A stretch of DNA of 64,000 nucleotides from Methanomassiliicoccaceae archaeon (GCA_003555025.1 PWHV01000023.1:1-64000); one strand, 5' to 3'. Counted from the first letter of the stretch, positions 16,691 through 26,052 are shown. Numbers and translations are program-made. Notes: generated from the sequence alone by a model not told the origin.

Positions 16691-17364
16691 CGGCCCGACC
16701 CCCTGCCCCTCACCACCGTACGGGGACCTCCGTCGCGCGACCTGGACCAGTCCTTGGGCGGCAGCGAGGCCTCCAGGAGGTCGAGCCTGTCCTTGGCGCG
16801 CAGATGGTCGTAGATGAGCTGCCAGGCGCAATCCCGTTCCGGCGACGTCTCGCACTTGCCCTCCTGCGATCCTCCGCAAGGGCCGTTCTGCAACATCTTG
16901 GAGCAACGGGCGATGGGGCATATGCCGCCGCTGAGATGGATGGTGCAGTCGCCGCAGCCGGAGCAGCGCTCCTTCCATTTACCCCCGCCCTCGGGGGCGC
17001 CCATCGAAGAGGTGTCTATGGCGGGGAGTATGACCCTTCGCGGATAGACCTCGCTGAGAACCTGGGCGCCCACGCCGCATCCCAGGGATACCAGAGCATC
17101 GGACCAGTCCACCAGTTCGGATATGGCCTCATCGAAGGATCTCTCGCACTGCCTCTGCAAGGTGACCGTGCGCAGCTCCCATCCCAGAGAGCGGTCGTCC
17201 GAATGCTCGCGCAGGGAGCTGGCAAGCTGCTCCACCTCCTCCTCGCCCCCGGCGAGGCAGACCGCCACGCAGGAGCGGCAGCCGGCCACCAGTATGCGGC
17301 CGCCCCCTTCCTTCTCCACCATTGCGATTATCTCATCCAACGGTTTCTGCTCGCCGATTATCAT
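16687..17364 (-). CDS. metV: Methylenetetrahydrofolate reductase partner MetV (zinc/Fe-S protein)
   Basis: The 225-residue product starts with a Rossmann-like region (RILVAGCRSCVAVCLAGG), then DALVSLGCGVGAQVL. A Cys-rich C-terminal domain follows, with CSGCGDC, GGICPIARC, MLQNGPCGG and CETSPERDC. This is the MetV architecture found beside metF in acetogens, where MetV is needed for the MetF-containing reductase. ATG 17364 is preceded by GGAGGT at 6-nt spacing. The open frame continues upstream, but that part has no family similarity. Confidence 0.88.
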   Translation of the reverse strand: MIIGEQKPLDEIIAMVEKEGGGRILVAGCRSCVAVCLAGGEEEVEQLASSLREHSDDRSLGWELRTVTLQRQCERSFDEAISELVDWSDALVSLGCGVGAQVLSEVYPRRVILPAIDTSSMGAPEGGGKWKERCSGCGDCTIHLSGGICPIARCSKMLQNGPCGGSQEGKCETSPERDCAWQLIYDHLRAKDRLDLLEASLPPKDWSRSRDGGPRTVVRGRGSGR

Positions 17365-17457
17365 CGCCCGACCTCCGCGCCCCCTCGGGGAGGGCATCAT
17401 CCAATCAAGGGCAGGGCGGATATAACCTTTATGTCCGCCGGCGCCCTTGACTGATTG

Positions 17458-18309
17458 ATGCAGATGCGCCCCCATCACCACAGCATGAGGGTCCTGGCGT
17501 TCACCGTGGACCTGGACCGGGACTGCAACACCGCCGTCGCGGGCGAGATGGCCGCAGTGTCCCGCGAACGGGGCCGCAGCGTCCCGCCGCGCTACTCCGC
17601 CTCGGCCGAGGGAATGGAGGCCATCGCCGACATGCTGCGCTCCCATTCACTGCGGGCCACGGTGTTCGCCGAGGGGGACACCCTCCTCAGCCTGCCCGAC
17701 GCCTCGGTCCTGAAGGGGCAGGAGCTGGCCTGCCATGGCATGGGCCACGAGGACCTGACCGGCGGCCACAGCGGCCTCGTCCCCGACGACGACGAGCTGC
17801 GCGGGATCATCCGCCGCTCCAAGGAGGCGGTGTCCTCCCGCTGCGGCATCGCCCCCCGCGGCTTCCGCGCTCCCTACCTCAACATAGACCCCCGGGCGCT
17901 CGCCCATCTGGGGGAGGAGGGCTTCTCCTACGACTCGTCGATCACGGCCCCGGTGGTCGACGGCTCGGTGACGCCATGGAGGCTGGAGAACGGCATGCTG
18001 GAGATGCCGCTGGCGAGGGACAAGGACTCCGAAGGCCGCACAATGGACTCGTACATGTGGGCGATGCACGAGGGCCGGCGGCCGGAGGAAGACTACCTGG
18101 GGATGCTGGAGCGCTTCCAGGCGGGGGCGCTGGTGATGGCGACGCACAGCTGGCACGTGGTGGAGAGCGTCCGCGGCGGCCGCCGAACGAAGGGGGATAC
18201 CGCTGCGCAGACGGAGGCCATAGGCCGGGTCCTCTGCCGCGCCCAGGACCTCGGCTTCGAGGTCCTCGCCCTCGATGAGCTGGAGCGCCGCATCAGCGCA
18301 GACCGATGA
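17458..18309 (+). CDS. Polysaccharide deacetylase (NodB-homology) family protein
   Basis: The 283-residue protein has the NodB-like opening LAFTVDLDRDCN (metal-binding Asp pair), a middle LACHGMGHEDLTG providing the H..H metal ligands, GFRAPYLNID, and a late LVMATHSWHVV. These are the five motif positions of carbohydrate esterase family 4. There is no signal peptide, so it probably acts in the cytoplasm on a soluble amide or N-acetyl substrate. It reads against the folate genes on either side, with a TATA-like GATATAACC near 17418-17426. A TTG three bases upstream also opens the frame. The 3' end overlaps fhs by 17 nt. Confidence 0.85.
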   Translation: MQMRPHHHSMRVLAFTVDLDRDCNTAVAGEMAAVSRERGRSVPPRYSASAEGMEAIADMLRSHSLRATVFAEGDTLLSLPDASVLKGQELACHGMGHEDLTGGHSGLVPDDDELRGIIRRSKEAVSSRCGIAPRGFRAPYLNIDPRALAHLGEEGFSYDSSITAPVVDGSVTPWRLENGMLEMPLARDKDSEGRTMDSYMWAMHEGRRPEEDYLGMLERFQAGALVMATHSWHVVESVRGGRRTKGDTAAQTEAIGRVLCRAQDLGFEVLALDELERRISADR

Positions 18310-19960
18310 CCTTGCCGTCCTCGTCCAGGTCTATGTCGAGGGCCGAAGGGCGCTTGGGGAGCCCGGGCATGAGATTCATCTGGCCGCAGACCGGGACCAC
18401 GAAGCCCGCGCCGCTGGAGATGAAGACCTCCCTGACGGTCAGCTTCCAACCCTCGGGGGCGCCTCGCCTGCGCGGATCATCGGTGAGCGACGCCTGGGTC
18501 TTGGCCATGCACACCGGCAGCCGGCCGTAGCCGTGCTCCTCGGCGGCGTCGATCGCCCTCTCCGCGGAGCTGAGGAATATCACCTGCCCCGCGCCGTAGA
18601 TCTTCTTGGCCACCGTCTCCACTTTCTCCCTTATGCCCAGAGAGCAGTCGTAGAGGTTGTGGAAATCGGCCTCTCCCCGCTCCAAAACGTCGAGCACCTT
18701 GCGGGCCAGCTCCTCGCCGCCGGCCCCGCCGTCCTCGAACACATTGGACACCGCCGCCTCCACTCCCATGCCCCGCAAGCGCTCCAGCACCATCTGGAGC
18801 TCCTCGGCGGCGTCCCCGTAGAAGCGGTTCAGCGCCACCACCGCCGGAAGGCCGAAGCGGCCGATGTTGGACAGATGGCGGTCGAGGTTGCTCATCCCCC
18901 TCTCCAAGGCGTCGGCGTCGGGCAGGTGGCAGTCCTCCACCGCCTTGCCGCCGTGCATCTTCAGCGCCCGAAGTGAGGCCACCATTACAACGCAGTCGGG
19001 CTCCAGGCCGGACTGGCGGCAGACGATGTTGAAGAACTTCTCCGCCCCCAGGTCAGCGGCGAAGCCGGTCTCGGTCACCACCACGTCAGCGAGCTTGAGG
19101 GCGTAGCGAGTGGCCATGACCGAGTTGGTGCCATGGGCGATGTTGGCGAAAGGGAAGCCGTGCACGAACACCGGTTGCCCCTCGGCGGTCTGCACCAGGT
19201 TGGGGTTGACCGCGTCCTTCAGCAACGCCATCAGCGAGCCCACGCAGCCCAGCTGCCGCGCCAGCACCGGTCTGCCTTGGTTGTCGTAGGCCACCGTCAT
19301 CTCCTCCAGCCGACGCCTCAGGTCCCCGAGGTCGTTGGCGAGGGCGAGGATGGCGCTGATCTCCGATGCGGGGGTGATCATGAACGAGCTCTCATGGGGG
19401 ACGCCCCCGCTGGCCTTGCCTCCCAGGCCGATGACGATGTGCCTCAGCTCCCGGGATCCGATGTCCATGGCCTTGCCCAGCATGATGCGGACGGGGTCGA
19501 TGTCCAGATCGTTGCCCTTGGCGATGTGGCTCTCCAGGACCGCTGATAGCAGGTTGTGGGCGGCGCCCACCGCATGGATGTCCCCGGTGAAGTGGAGGTT
19601 GATGTCCACCATGGGGTGCACCTGGGCCCTGCCGCCGCCGGTGGCGCCCCCTTTGATGCCGAAAGTCGGCCCGAGGGACGGCTCGCGCAGGGTGCCCATG
19701 GCCTTGGCGCCCAGCCTTCCCATGCCCTGCACCAGTCCGATGGTGGTGACGGTCTTGCCCTCGCCGGCGGGGGTGGCTGTTATGGCGGTGGTGACAACCA
19801 GTTTGCCGTCGGGGCGTCCTTTCAGGCCATCCAACGAGGTCAAGGGCACCTTGGCGGTTTCCCGGCCGTAGAGCACCAGGTCCTCGCGGTCGAGGCCGAG
19901 CGACTCCGCCACCTCCTCGATGGGACGGAGGCCAGGTTCTGAGCTGCCGATGCCGTTCAT
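18293..19960 (-). CDS. fhs: Formate--tetrahydrofolate ligase
   Basis: The 555-residue length and the motifs are those of FTHFS. The P-loop TPAGEGKTVTTIGL sits near residue 64, then LREPSLGPTFGIKGGATGGG and MVDINLHFTGDIHAVGAAHNLL. It makes 10-formyl-THF from formate, THF and ATP, or runs backwards to make ATP. It shares a short divergent region with folD, and its ATG at 19960 lies about 25 bp from a CTAATTTAAAGG element. Fhs is rare in archaea and is consistent with a THF-based C1 metabolism. Confidence 0.96.
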   Translation of the reverse strand: MNGIGSSEPGLRPIEEVAESLGLDREDLVLYGRETAKVPLTSLDGLKGRPDGKLVVTTAITATPAGEGKTVTTIGLVQGMGRLGAKAMGTLREPSLGPTFGIKGGATGGGRAQVHPMVDINLHFTGDIHAVGAAHNLLSAVLESHIAKGNDLDIDPVRIMLGKAMDIGSRELRHIVIGLGGKASGGVPHESSFMITPASEISAILALANDLGDLRRRLEEMTVAYDNQGRPVLARQLGCVGSLMALLKDAVNPNLVQTAEGQPVFVHGFPFANIAHGTNSVMATRYALKLADVVVTETGFAADLGAEKFFNIVCRQSGLEPDCVVMVASLRALKMHGGKAVEDCHLPDADALERGMSNLDRHLSNIGRFGLPAVVALNRFYGDAAEELQMVLERLRGMGVEAAVSNVFEDGGAGGEELARKVLDVLERGEADFHNLYDCSLGIREKVETVAKKIYGAGQVIFLSSAERAIDAAEEHGYGRLPVCMAKTQASLTDDPRRRGAPEGWKLTVREVFISSGAGFVVPVCGQMNLMPGLPKRPSALDIDLDEDGKVIGLR

Positions 19961-20044
19961 CGAGGGGAGATTCCCTTACCTTTAAATTAGGTTTCTCCGG
20001 CTGAAAAGAATATATAGCGACCTAGCATAGTCGAGCAGGGTAAG
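19961..20044. promoter_or_regulatory. Divergent fhs/folD promoter region
   Basis: The 84-bp gap holds a CTAATTTAAAGG-type box (minus strand, about 19980-19991) for fhs and a GAATATATAG box (plus strand, about 20008-20016) for folD. Each lies roughly 25-30 bp from its start codon. Back-to-back placement suggests the two enzymes that feed the 10-formyl/methenyl/methylene-THF pool are controlled together. Confidence 0.55.
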
Positions 20045-20941
20045 ATGAGCTACCGCTTGATAAACGGCAAGGAGGGGGCCGCCCAGGTCACCGCGGAGCT
20101 GGAGGGGAGGCTCGGTGAGCTGCGCGGCAAGGGGGTAAATCCCTGCCTGGCGGTGGTCATGGTGGGCGACGACCCCGCATCCCACGTATATGTGCGCATG
20201 AAAGGCAAGGCCTGTGACCGGCTGGGAATCAGGTCTCTGACCCGGGCCCTGCCCGCCGACGCTTCCGAGGAGGAGCTGCTGTCCGTCCTCGACGGGCTGA
20301 ACGGCGACCCTGATGTGCACGGTGTCCTATGCCAACTGCCGCTGCCGCCGCACATGGACGAGAGGAGGGTCGTCGAGCGCATAGACTCCCTCAAGGACGT
20401 CGACGCCTTCCATCCGCTGAACGTGGGCCGCATGCTCATTGGCGACCCCCTGTTCCTGCCGGCCACGCCGGCGGGCATACAGCAGCTCCTGCTGCGCAGC
20501 GACGTGGCCTTGGAGGGGCGTGAGGCGGTGGTCCTCGGCCGCAGCAACATCGTGGGCAAGCCCATAGCGGCCATGCTCATGCAGAAGGGCGCAGGCGCGG
20601 ATGCCACCGTCACCGTGGCCCATTCCCGCACCGCCGGGTTGGCCCAGGTCACGGCGCGGGCCGATGTGCTCATAGCGGCCATCGGCAAGCCCCGGTTCGT
20701 CACCGCTGACATGGTGAAGGAGGGCGCGGTGGTGATAGATGTGGGCACCAACCGCGTCGATGACCCCAGCAGCGAGAAGGGCTACCGCCTGGTGGGCGAC
20801 GTGGACTTCGAGAACGTCAAGCACAAGACGGAGGCGATATCCCCCTCGCCCGGGGGCGTCGGCCCGATGACCATCGCGATGCTGATGCAGAACACGGTGA
20901 AGGCGGCCGAGATCGCCGCCGCATCGAAAGGTATTTCTTGA
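20045..20941 (+). CDS. folD: Bifunctional methylene-THF dehydrogenase/methenyl-THF cyclohydrolase
   Basis: The 298-residue protein shows SHVYVRMKGKACDRLGI with the catalytic Tyr-xxx-Lys pair. GVLCQLPLPPHMDERRV and DVDAFHPLNVGRM follow, then the NADP-binding segment VVLGRSNIVGKPIAAMLM and the C-terminal SPSPGGVGPMTIAMLMQNT. It interconverts 10-formyl-, methenyl- and methylene-THF, linking Fhs to MetF. The TGA overlaps the TTG start of kptA. Confidence 0.96.
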   Translation: MSYRLINGKEGAAQVTAELEGRLGELRGKGVNPCLAVVMVGDDPASHVYVRMKGKACDRLGIRSLTRALPADASEEELLSVLDGLNGDPDVHGVLCQLPLPPHMDERRVVERIDSLKDVDAFHPLNVGRMLIGDPLFLPATPAGIQQLLLRSDVALEGREAVVLGRSNIVGKPIAAMLMQKGAGADATVTVAHSRTAGLAQVTARADVLIAAIGKPRFVTADMVKEGAVVIDVGTNRVDDPSSEKGYRLVGDVDFENVKHKTEAISPSPGGVGPMTIAMLMQNTVKAAEIAAASKGIS

Positions 20942-21600
20942 CTGTACGGCCTTGTGGGATGAACATGCTGAGGGAATGCGAGGTCCATGGGTATTTCCGT
21001 GACGAGAGCTGCCCGGTCTGCGGTGAGGAGGGCAAGTTCCTCATGAGCGCTGAGGAGATGGACAAGATCGGCCGCACCATGGCCGGCGTGCTGCGCCATT
21101 TCCCCGAGCGATTCGACCTGGAGATGGACGAGCAGGGCTACGTGGACCTGCGCGACCTGGTCTCCGCCATGAGGGACAAGAGCCGCCGCATGCACTGGAT
21201 GCGCAGCCACCACATCGTGGCATTGGTGGAGAGCGACCCCAAAGGGCGCTATCAGGTGAGCAACGACAAGGTCCGGGCCAGCTACGGCCACACCTTTGAC
21301 CTCGACCTCAGGCACCCCACCGACGACATCCCCGATGAGCTGTTCTACCCCGCCACGCCCGAGGAGGCGGAGATAATCCTGGAGATGGGGATAATCCCTT
21401 CCGACCGCCGCATGGTGCACCTGTCCAAGACCTATGAGGACGCCCACTCCGCCGGCTCGGTGAGGGTGGACGAGCCGGTGATATTGGCGGTGGACACCGC
21501 CGCCGCCATCGCCGACGGCGTGGCCATCGGCCGCGCCGCCCGCACGGTCTACCTCTGCAAAGAGGTGCCGCCGCAGTACCTCAGCGTCCGCCAGCGCTGA
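20938..21600 (+). CDS. kptA: RNA 2'-phosphotransferase Tpt1/KptA with N-terminal Cys cluster
   Basis: The 220-residue protein has the KptA fold with KSRRMHWMRSHHIVALVES, YQVSNDKVRASYGHTF and FYPATPEEAEIILEMG, then HLSKTYEDAHSAGSVR near the C-terminus. The family removes an internal 2'-phosphate from RNA using NAD. An N-terminal CEVHGYF...CPVC motif adds a likely zinc finger, as in other archaeal members. The TTG at 20938 overlaps the folD stop and has AAAGGT before it. ATGs at 20959 and 20965 are alternatives that keep the zinc finger. Confidence 0.88.
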   Translation: MTVRPCGMNMLRECEVHGYFRDESCPVCGEEGKFLMSAEEMDKIGRTMAGVLRHFPERFDLEMDEQGYVDLRDLVSAMRDKSRRMHWMRSHHIVALVESDPKGRYQVSNDKVRASYGHTFDLDLRHPTDDIPDELFYPATPEEAEIILEMGIIPSDRRMVHLSKTYEDAHSAGSVRVDEPVILAVDTAAAIADGVAIGRAARTVYLCKEVPPQYLSVRQR

Positions 21601-21601
21601 A

Positions 21602-22441
21602 ATGTTCCGCGACGCCGCCGAGATCATCGGGTCGGACCCTCCGACATGCCACCGCTCCCAGGTGGTTTCCTTCCGCTGGAGGGGATTCTCCCCCGAGCTG
21701 TGGGAGAGGCTGAACGCCAACGGCGAGCTGCGACCTCTAACCCTCGAACCTTTGGACCTCTTCGTCTCCGAGGTCCGCCTCTGTGTGGGCGACCGGAACG
21801 GCTCCCCCTGCCTGGAGGAGCTGCCGTCCCGGCTCGACCGCTGCCGCTCCTGCGACAGCTTCCCGGTGCAGGAGTGCCGCTTCCAGCCGCGCTGCCGCGG
21901 TTCACTGTGCGAGGGCACGGTCTGCGGCGAGGAGCACACGGTGTACCTGGCGCTCTTCGGTCCCCGGACGAAGGCGGGTATGACCCGTAGCACGCGCCTG
22001 CGGGAGAGGGGCATAGAGCAGGGCGCTGACCTCATCGTTCCGCTGGAGCGGCACGGCAGCCGCTACGAGGCGCGGGAGGCCGAGCAGAGGATTTCCCGAG
22101 AGAGGGGCCTGCCGCAGTCCATGCCCCTGCCGGCGCTGGCGGCGACAACGGTGGATGGCAGCTCGGATGAGGCCGTCCGCATGTGGGAGGGCATGTCCCC
22201 GTCGTTCCCGGACGCGGGAGGGCTCCAGGTCCTGGACGGATACCCGCTCCGCGGCCTGGTCTCGGCGCCGCGGGTGATGCCCACCGCGGGCAAGCACCGC
22301 GGAGAGCTGGTCGGCGCCAAGGGGAGGCTCGCGGTCTACCGCGACGAGCTGGGGATGCTCAAGGCCCTCGACCTCAAGGACCTGGTCTCCCGCTTCGTGG
22401 GCACCGTTCCGTCGGCATGCGCCCAGTCCACCCTTTTCTGA
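21602..22441 (+). CDS. DUF2797 family protein
   Basis: The 279-residue protein resembles the archaeal/bacterial DUF2797 family. It has a Cys-rich middle (CRSCDSFPVQECRF followed by a further CxxxxC pattern), then HTVYLALFGPRTKAGMTRSTRLRERGIEQGADL. The Cys residues probably bind zinc, and the GMTR...RGIEQGA part recalls the GIY-YIG-like region seen in this family. Function is unknown. It follows kptA by 1 nt, so folD-kptA-DUF2797 form one unit. Confidence 0.78.
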   Translation: MFRDAAEIIGSDPPTCHRSQVVSFRWRGFSPELWERLNANGELRPLTLEPLDLFVSEVRLCVGDRNGSPCLEELPSRLDRCRSCDSFPVQECRFQPRCRGSLCEGTVCGEEHTVYLALFGPRTKAGMTRSTRLRERGIEQGADLIVPLERHGSRYEAREAEQRISRERGLPQSMPLPALAATTVDGSSDEAVRMWEGMSPSFPDAGGLQVLDGYPLRGLVSAPRVMPTAGKHRGELVGAKGRLAVYRDELGMLKALDLKDLVSRFVGTVPSACAQSTLF

Positions 22442-22504
22442 GCGCCCCCTAAAAGCATTAAAAACGTTGAGGGCATTAACCAGGGACGGAACCGGGGCGC
22501 TCCA

Positions 22505-23455
22505 ATGACAGAGATACTCAGTCCAGACCAGGTCCGGGACAGATACGGGAAGATGTTCTGCAAGGGTTTCTTCACCATTGTGGACGAGCCGAACGGCATC
22601 GCCCAGGTCATAGAGCAGTGCATAGCCCGCGGGCCTCCGGAGTGGGACGCGGTCAACCGCAAACGGGCCGGAGGCGTGGTCAAGGACGTCCGTGTCGAGG
22701 GCCACACCCTGGTGATGGACACCCTGATCGGCGAAGGCGAGCTCTTCTTCGGCCCGGTCACCGAGGATCTCGGCGGCCAGGGGCTAAAGTCCTTGCTGCT
22801 CGACGGCGACAGCGTCCTCACCAACTGGGTAGGCCTCGCCGGAGCTTCGGTGGGCGTGGGCGCCTGCATCCCGCAGGCCCCGGAGGTAATCGAAGCCATC
22901 TACCCCGAAGGGTTCCGCATCGGCGGGGCCCACCAGGCCGAGCTGCAGGTGCGCAGCCCTAAGATGTTGAGGGTGGTTATCGGCGCCGATGACACCGACA
23001 CCAAGGACAAGGGCGCCTCGTGGGCGCTGATGATGAACCTTGCCCAGGAATGCCCGGTGGGGCGTTTCTTGGAGCACAAGATAATCCAGTTGAACCCCAA
23101 GGTGCCCAACAAGACCACCAACTGCTGCTCCACCGCGGTATCCTTCGCGGTGGAGGAGAGGAAAGTGGACGAGCTGCTTCGTTTCGCCCAGGGCTATCTG
23201 CAAGAGAACACCTACTCCGATGACACCGTAATGACCTCGTTCACGGGCCTGAAGGTCCCCCCGGCGCTGGCCGACTTCGGCTGGCGCTGCAAGAGCGAGA
23301 TATTCACCATCGAGGACGCCCTCGCCGCAGCTGCCGCCAACTCGGTGGATGTGCGCGAGGTGACCGGCCCCAAGGGAACCATCGGCGCCGTGGCCGCCAT
23401 CGGCTGCTTCGACATGGGCCTGCGCTCCGCCGGCCTGCCCCAAGACTTCAAGTGA
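22505..23455 (+). CDS. Methanogenesis marker protein 11
   Basis: The 316-residue protein matches methanogenesis marker 11, a family restricted to methanogens. It has an N-terminal domain with VRDRYGKMFCKGFFTIVD, then a TiaS-like nucleotide-binding segment VVIGADDTDTKDKGASWAL and NPKVPNKTTNCCSTAVSFAV. The biochemical role is unknown. The similarity to agmatinylcytidine synthetase suggests an ATP-using RNA or small-molecule modification. A TATA-like ATTAAAAACG lies about 40-48 bp before the ATG. It probably heads a unit with the cis-prenyltransferase gene 7 nt downstream. Confidence 0.88.
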   Translation: MTEILSPDQVRDRYGKMFCKGFFTIVDEPNGIAQVIEQCIARGPPEWDAVNRKRAGGVVKDVRVEGHTLVMDTLIGEGELFFGPVTEDLGGQGLKSLLLDGDSVLTNWVGLAGASVGVGACIPQAPEVIEAIYPEGFRIGGAHQAELQVRSPKMLRVVIGADDTDTKDKGASWALMMNLAQECPVGRFLEHKIIQLNPKVPNKTTNCCSTAVSFAVEERKVDELLRFAQGYLQENTYSDDTVMTSFTGLKVPPALADFGWRCKSEIFTIEDALAAAAANSVDVREVTGPKGTIGAVAAIGCFDMGLRSAGLPQDFK

Positions 23456-23462
23456 TCTGACG

Positions 23463-24251
23463 ATGACAGTAAAGAAAGGCATTTCAAAAATCATATCCGA
23501 GACCGCCTACAGCACATACGAGGCAAAGCTGGAGAAGGAGGTCCTCGCCCACCCGGCGCCCGGTCACGTCGCCATAATAATGGACGGAAACCGCCGCTTC
23601 GCCAAGGAGATGGGGATGGGCGGGGGCGACGGCCACCTCCACGGCAGGGAGAAGCTGGAGGAGGTCATGGAATGGTGCCAGGAGCTGGGGATAAGGATTC
23701 TGACCGTCTATGCGTTCTCCACCGAGAACTTCAGCCGCAAAAGCGATGAGGTGGAGCTGCTGATGGAGATCTTCGAGGAGAGCCTGCGCTCCCTGTTGGA
23801 GGAGGAGCGCATACACGAGAGCCGCATCAGGATCAAGATACTCGGCAACCGCGAGCTGCTGCCGCAGAGCGTGCAGGACGCCATCGATGAGGTGGAGGCG
23901 GCCACCGCCGAGTACGACGAATACTTCTACAACGTGGCGATCGCCTACGGAGGGAGGGAGGAGCTGGTGTACGCCTTCCGCCGCATCGCCGCCAAGGTGG
24001 AGGAGGGCTGCATCAAGGCGGAGGACATCGACGAGAAGATGATATCCAAGCACATGTACACATCCCATGTCCCTGACCCCGACCTGGTGCTCCGCACCAG
24101 TGGGGAGGTGAGGATCTCCAACTTCCTCCTGTGGCAGATGGCGTACTCCGAGCTCTACTTCACCGACGTGTATTGGCCCGGGTTCCGCCGCATCGATTTC
24201 ATGCGCGCCGTGCGCGCCTATCAGCAGCGCAAGAGGCGTTTCGGCACGTGA
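23463..24251 (+). CDS. uppS: Cis-prenyltransferase (polyprenyl diphosphate synthase, UppS family)
   Basis: The 262-residue protein has the signature IIMDGNRRFAKEMG with the catalytic Asp, LTVYAFSTENFSRKSDEVE, and VLRTSGEVRISNFLLWQMAYSELYF with the Arg residues that bind isopentenyl diphosphate. It would extend an allylic primer in cis to make the dolichyl-type carrier of archaeal glycosylation. The usual RTSGE-RIS-F-LWQ-AYSE block is intact. Confidence 0.93.
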   Translation: MTVKKGISKIISETAYSTYEAKLEKEVLAHPAPGHVAIIMDGNRRFAKEMGMGGGDGHLHGREKLEEVMEWCQELGIRILTVYAFSTENFSRKSDEVELLMEIFEESLRSLLEEERIHESRIRIKILGNRELLPQSVQDAIDEVEAATAEYDEYFYNVAIAYGGREELVYAFRRIAAKVEEGCIKAEDIDEKMISKHMYTSHVPDPDLVLRTSGEVRISNFLLWQMAYSELYFTDVYWPGFRRIDFMRAVRAYQQRKRRFGT

Positions 24252-24303
24252 GCGAAGAACCTTTAAGTACCCTCTCGGCTTAGAGCGCGGCGAGGGAACC
24301 CCA

Positions 24304-26052
24304 GTGCCCAGATCGGACATAGTATTCCTGCACGCGCCGAGCGTGTACGACTTCCGCAAGAAGCCCATATTCTACGGTCCGGTGAGCGACGTGGTTCCGT
24401 CGTCGCCAGTATTCGAGATGTACCCTATCGGGTTCATGACCATCTCCACTCACTTGGAGAGGGCCGGCTACCGCACCCGCATAGTAAATCTGGCGGTGCA
24501 GATGCTCGCCGACGAGCGCTTCGACGTGGAGAGGCGGATACGCTCCTTGGATGCGGACGTGTTCGCCATCGACCTGCACTGGATGCCCCATGCCCACGGC
24601 GCCCTGGAGATCGCCAAGCTGGTGAAGTCGATACACCCCCACGCCAAGGTGCAGCTGGGGGGATTCTCCGCCACCTACTACCACCAGGAGCTGATGCAGC
24701 GGGAGGAGGTGGATTTCGTCATGCGGGGGGACTCCACCGAGCTGCCGCAGGTGGAGTTCATGGACGCCGTCACCGGAAACGGCGACTTCTCCGAGGTGCA
24801 GAACCTGTGCTGGAAGGACTCCGATGGCAAAGTGAGGGTCAACCCTCTGAGCTTCGTGCCCGACTCCTTGGACTATGTGGAGTTCGACTACGGCACCATG
24901 ATCAAGAGCACCATGAGGAACCGCGACATCAAGGGCGCCCTCCCTTGGCTGGGATGGGACAAGCTCCCCCTCACCTCGGTCTTCACCGTGCGCGGCTGCT
25001 GCCACACCTGCACCGAGTGCGGAGGCTCCGCCTACGCCGGCAGGGGCTTCCTCTGCCGGCGCCGCCCGGCCTTCCGCAGCCCGGAGAAACTGGCCGAGGA
25101 CATAGAGCGCATCGGTGATTACCTGGCCTCGCCGGTGTTCATCATCGGCGACGTCCGCCAGGGCGGCAAGGACTACGCGGAGAGGCTTTTCAACGGCATC
25201 AAGGAGCGAGGCGTCGACAACCACATCGCCATGGAGATCTTCCGCCCCGCCGACCGCGAGTTCTACCGCATGGCCGGCTCGGCCTTGGGCGAGTACACCC
25301 TGGAGTTCTCCCCCGAATCCCATGACCAGTCGGTGCGCAGCAAGCTAAGCCCCTTGGGCGATTTCGACGACTCGGTGATGGAGGGCACCATAAGGAAGGC
25401 GCTCGAGAACGGATGCCAACGCTTCGACCTCTTCTTCATGGTGGGCCTGCCGGAGCAGACCCGCGAGTCCGCCCTCGCCACCGCCGACTACTCTCGCAGC
25501 CTGTGGAAGAGGCTGGACGACGACCGGCGCCTGTTCGTCTACTCGGCGCCGTTCGCCCCCTTCGTCGACCCGGGCAGCAAGGGCTTCGAGGAGCCCGGGA
25601 AGCATGGATACCGCTTCTTCGCCCGCACCTTGGAAGAGCACCGCCGCCTCCTCGACAGCCCCTCGTGGAAGTACGTGCTCTCCTACGAGACGGAATGGAT
25701 GAGCCGCGATGAGATCGCCGAGACCTCGTACGATGTGGCCCTCGGCCTCAACCAGGCGATGTTGGACTGCGGGCAGGTAACGGCGGAGGAGAAGGACTCC
25801 CGCGACCTGCGCACCGAGACCGCCCGCGGCCTGATGCATCGCATCGACGAGATCATGACCGTCCCCGACCCCGAGCGGAGGGAGTCGTTGCTGTGGGAGG
25901 TCAAGGACGAGGGCGAGCGCATCATGGCCTCCACCATATGCGACAAGAGAGACCTCGACTGGGACACCGGCTCCATCTGGCGCAACGCCCCCCGTGTGGC
26001 CGCTGGGCTGGCGAAGTCCACGCTGCGCTCGGCGCTGTCCCGCCGAGCCTAG
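24304..26052 (+). CDS. B12-binding/radical SAM protein, Ta0216 type
   Basis: The 582-residue protein starts with a B12-binding-like Rossmann region (DIVFLHAPS, then DVFAIDLHW and [15 protein letters not shown]). The radical SAM core contains the cluster motif in [13 protein letters not shown] (CxxxCxxC). It resembles a family first seen in Thermoplasma (Ta0216); the substrate is unknown. The start is GTG at 24304, with GAGGG about 8 bases before it and a CTTTAAGTA box further upstream. Its stop overlaps the convergent proC by 4 nt. Confidence 0.8.
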   Translation: MPRSDIVFLHAPSVYDFRKKPIFYGPVSDVVPSSPVFEMYPIGFMTISTHLERAGYRTRIVNLAVQMLADERFDVERRIRSLDADVFAIDLHWMPHAHGALEIAKLVKSIHPHAKVQLGGFSATYYHQELMQREEVDFVMRGDSTELPQVEFMDAVTGNGDFSEVQNLCWKDSDGKVRVNPLSFVPDSLDYVEFDYGTMIKSTMRNRDIKGALPWLGWDKLPLTSVFTVRGCCHTCTECGGSAYAGRGFLCRRRPAFRSPEKLAEDIERIGDYLASPVFIIGDVRQGGKDYAERLFNGIKERGVDNHIAMEIFRPADREFYRMAGSALGEYTLEFSPESHDQSVRSKLSPLGDFDDSVMEGTIRKALENGCQRFDLFFMVGLPEQTRESALATADYSRSLWKRLDDDRRLFVYSAPFAPFVDPGSKGFEEPGKHGYRFFARTLEEHRRLLDSPSWKYVLSYETEWMSRDEIAETSYDVALGLNQAMLDCGQVTAEEKDSRDLRTETARGLMHRIDEIMTVPDPERRESLLWEVKDEGERIMASTICDKRDLDWDTGSIWRNAPRVAAGLAKSTLRSALSRRA

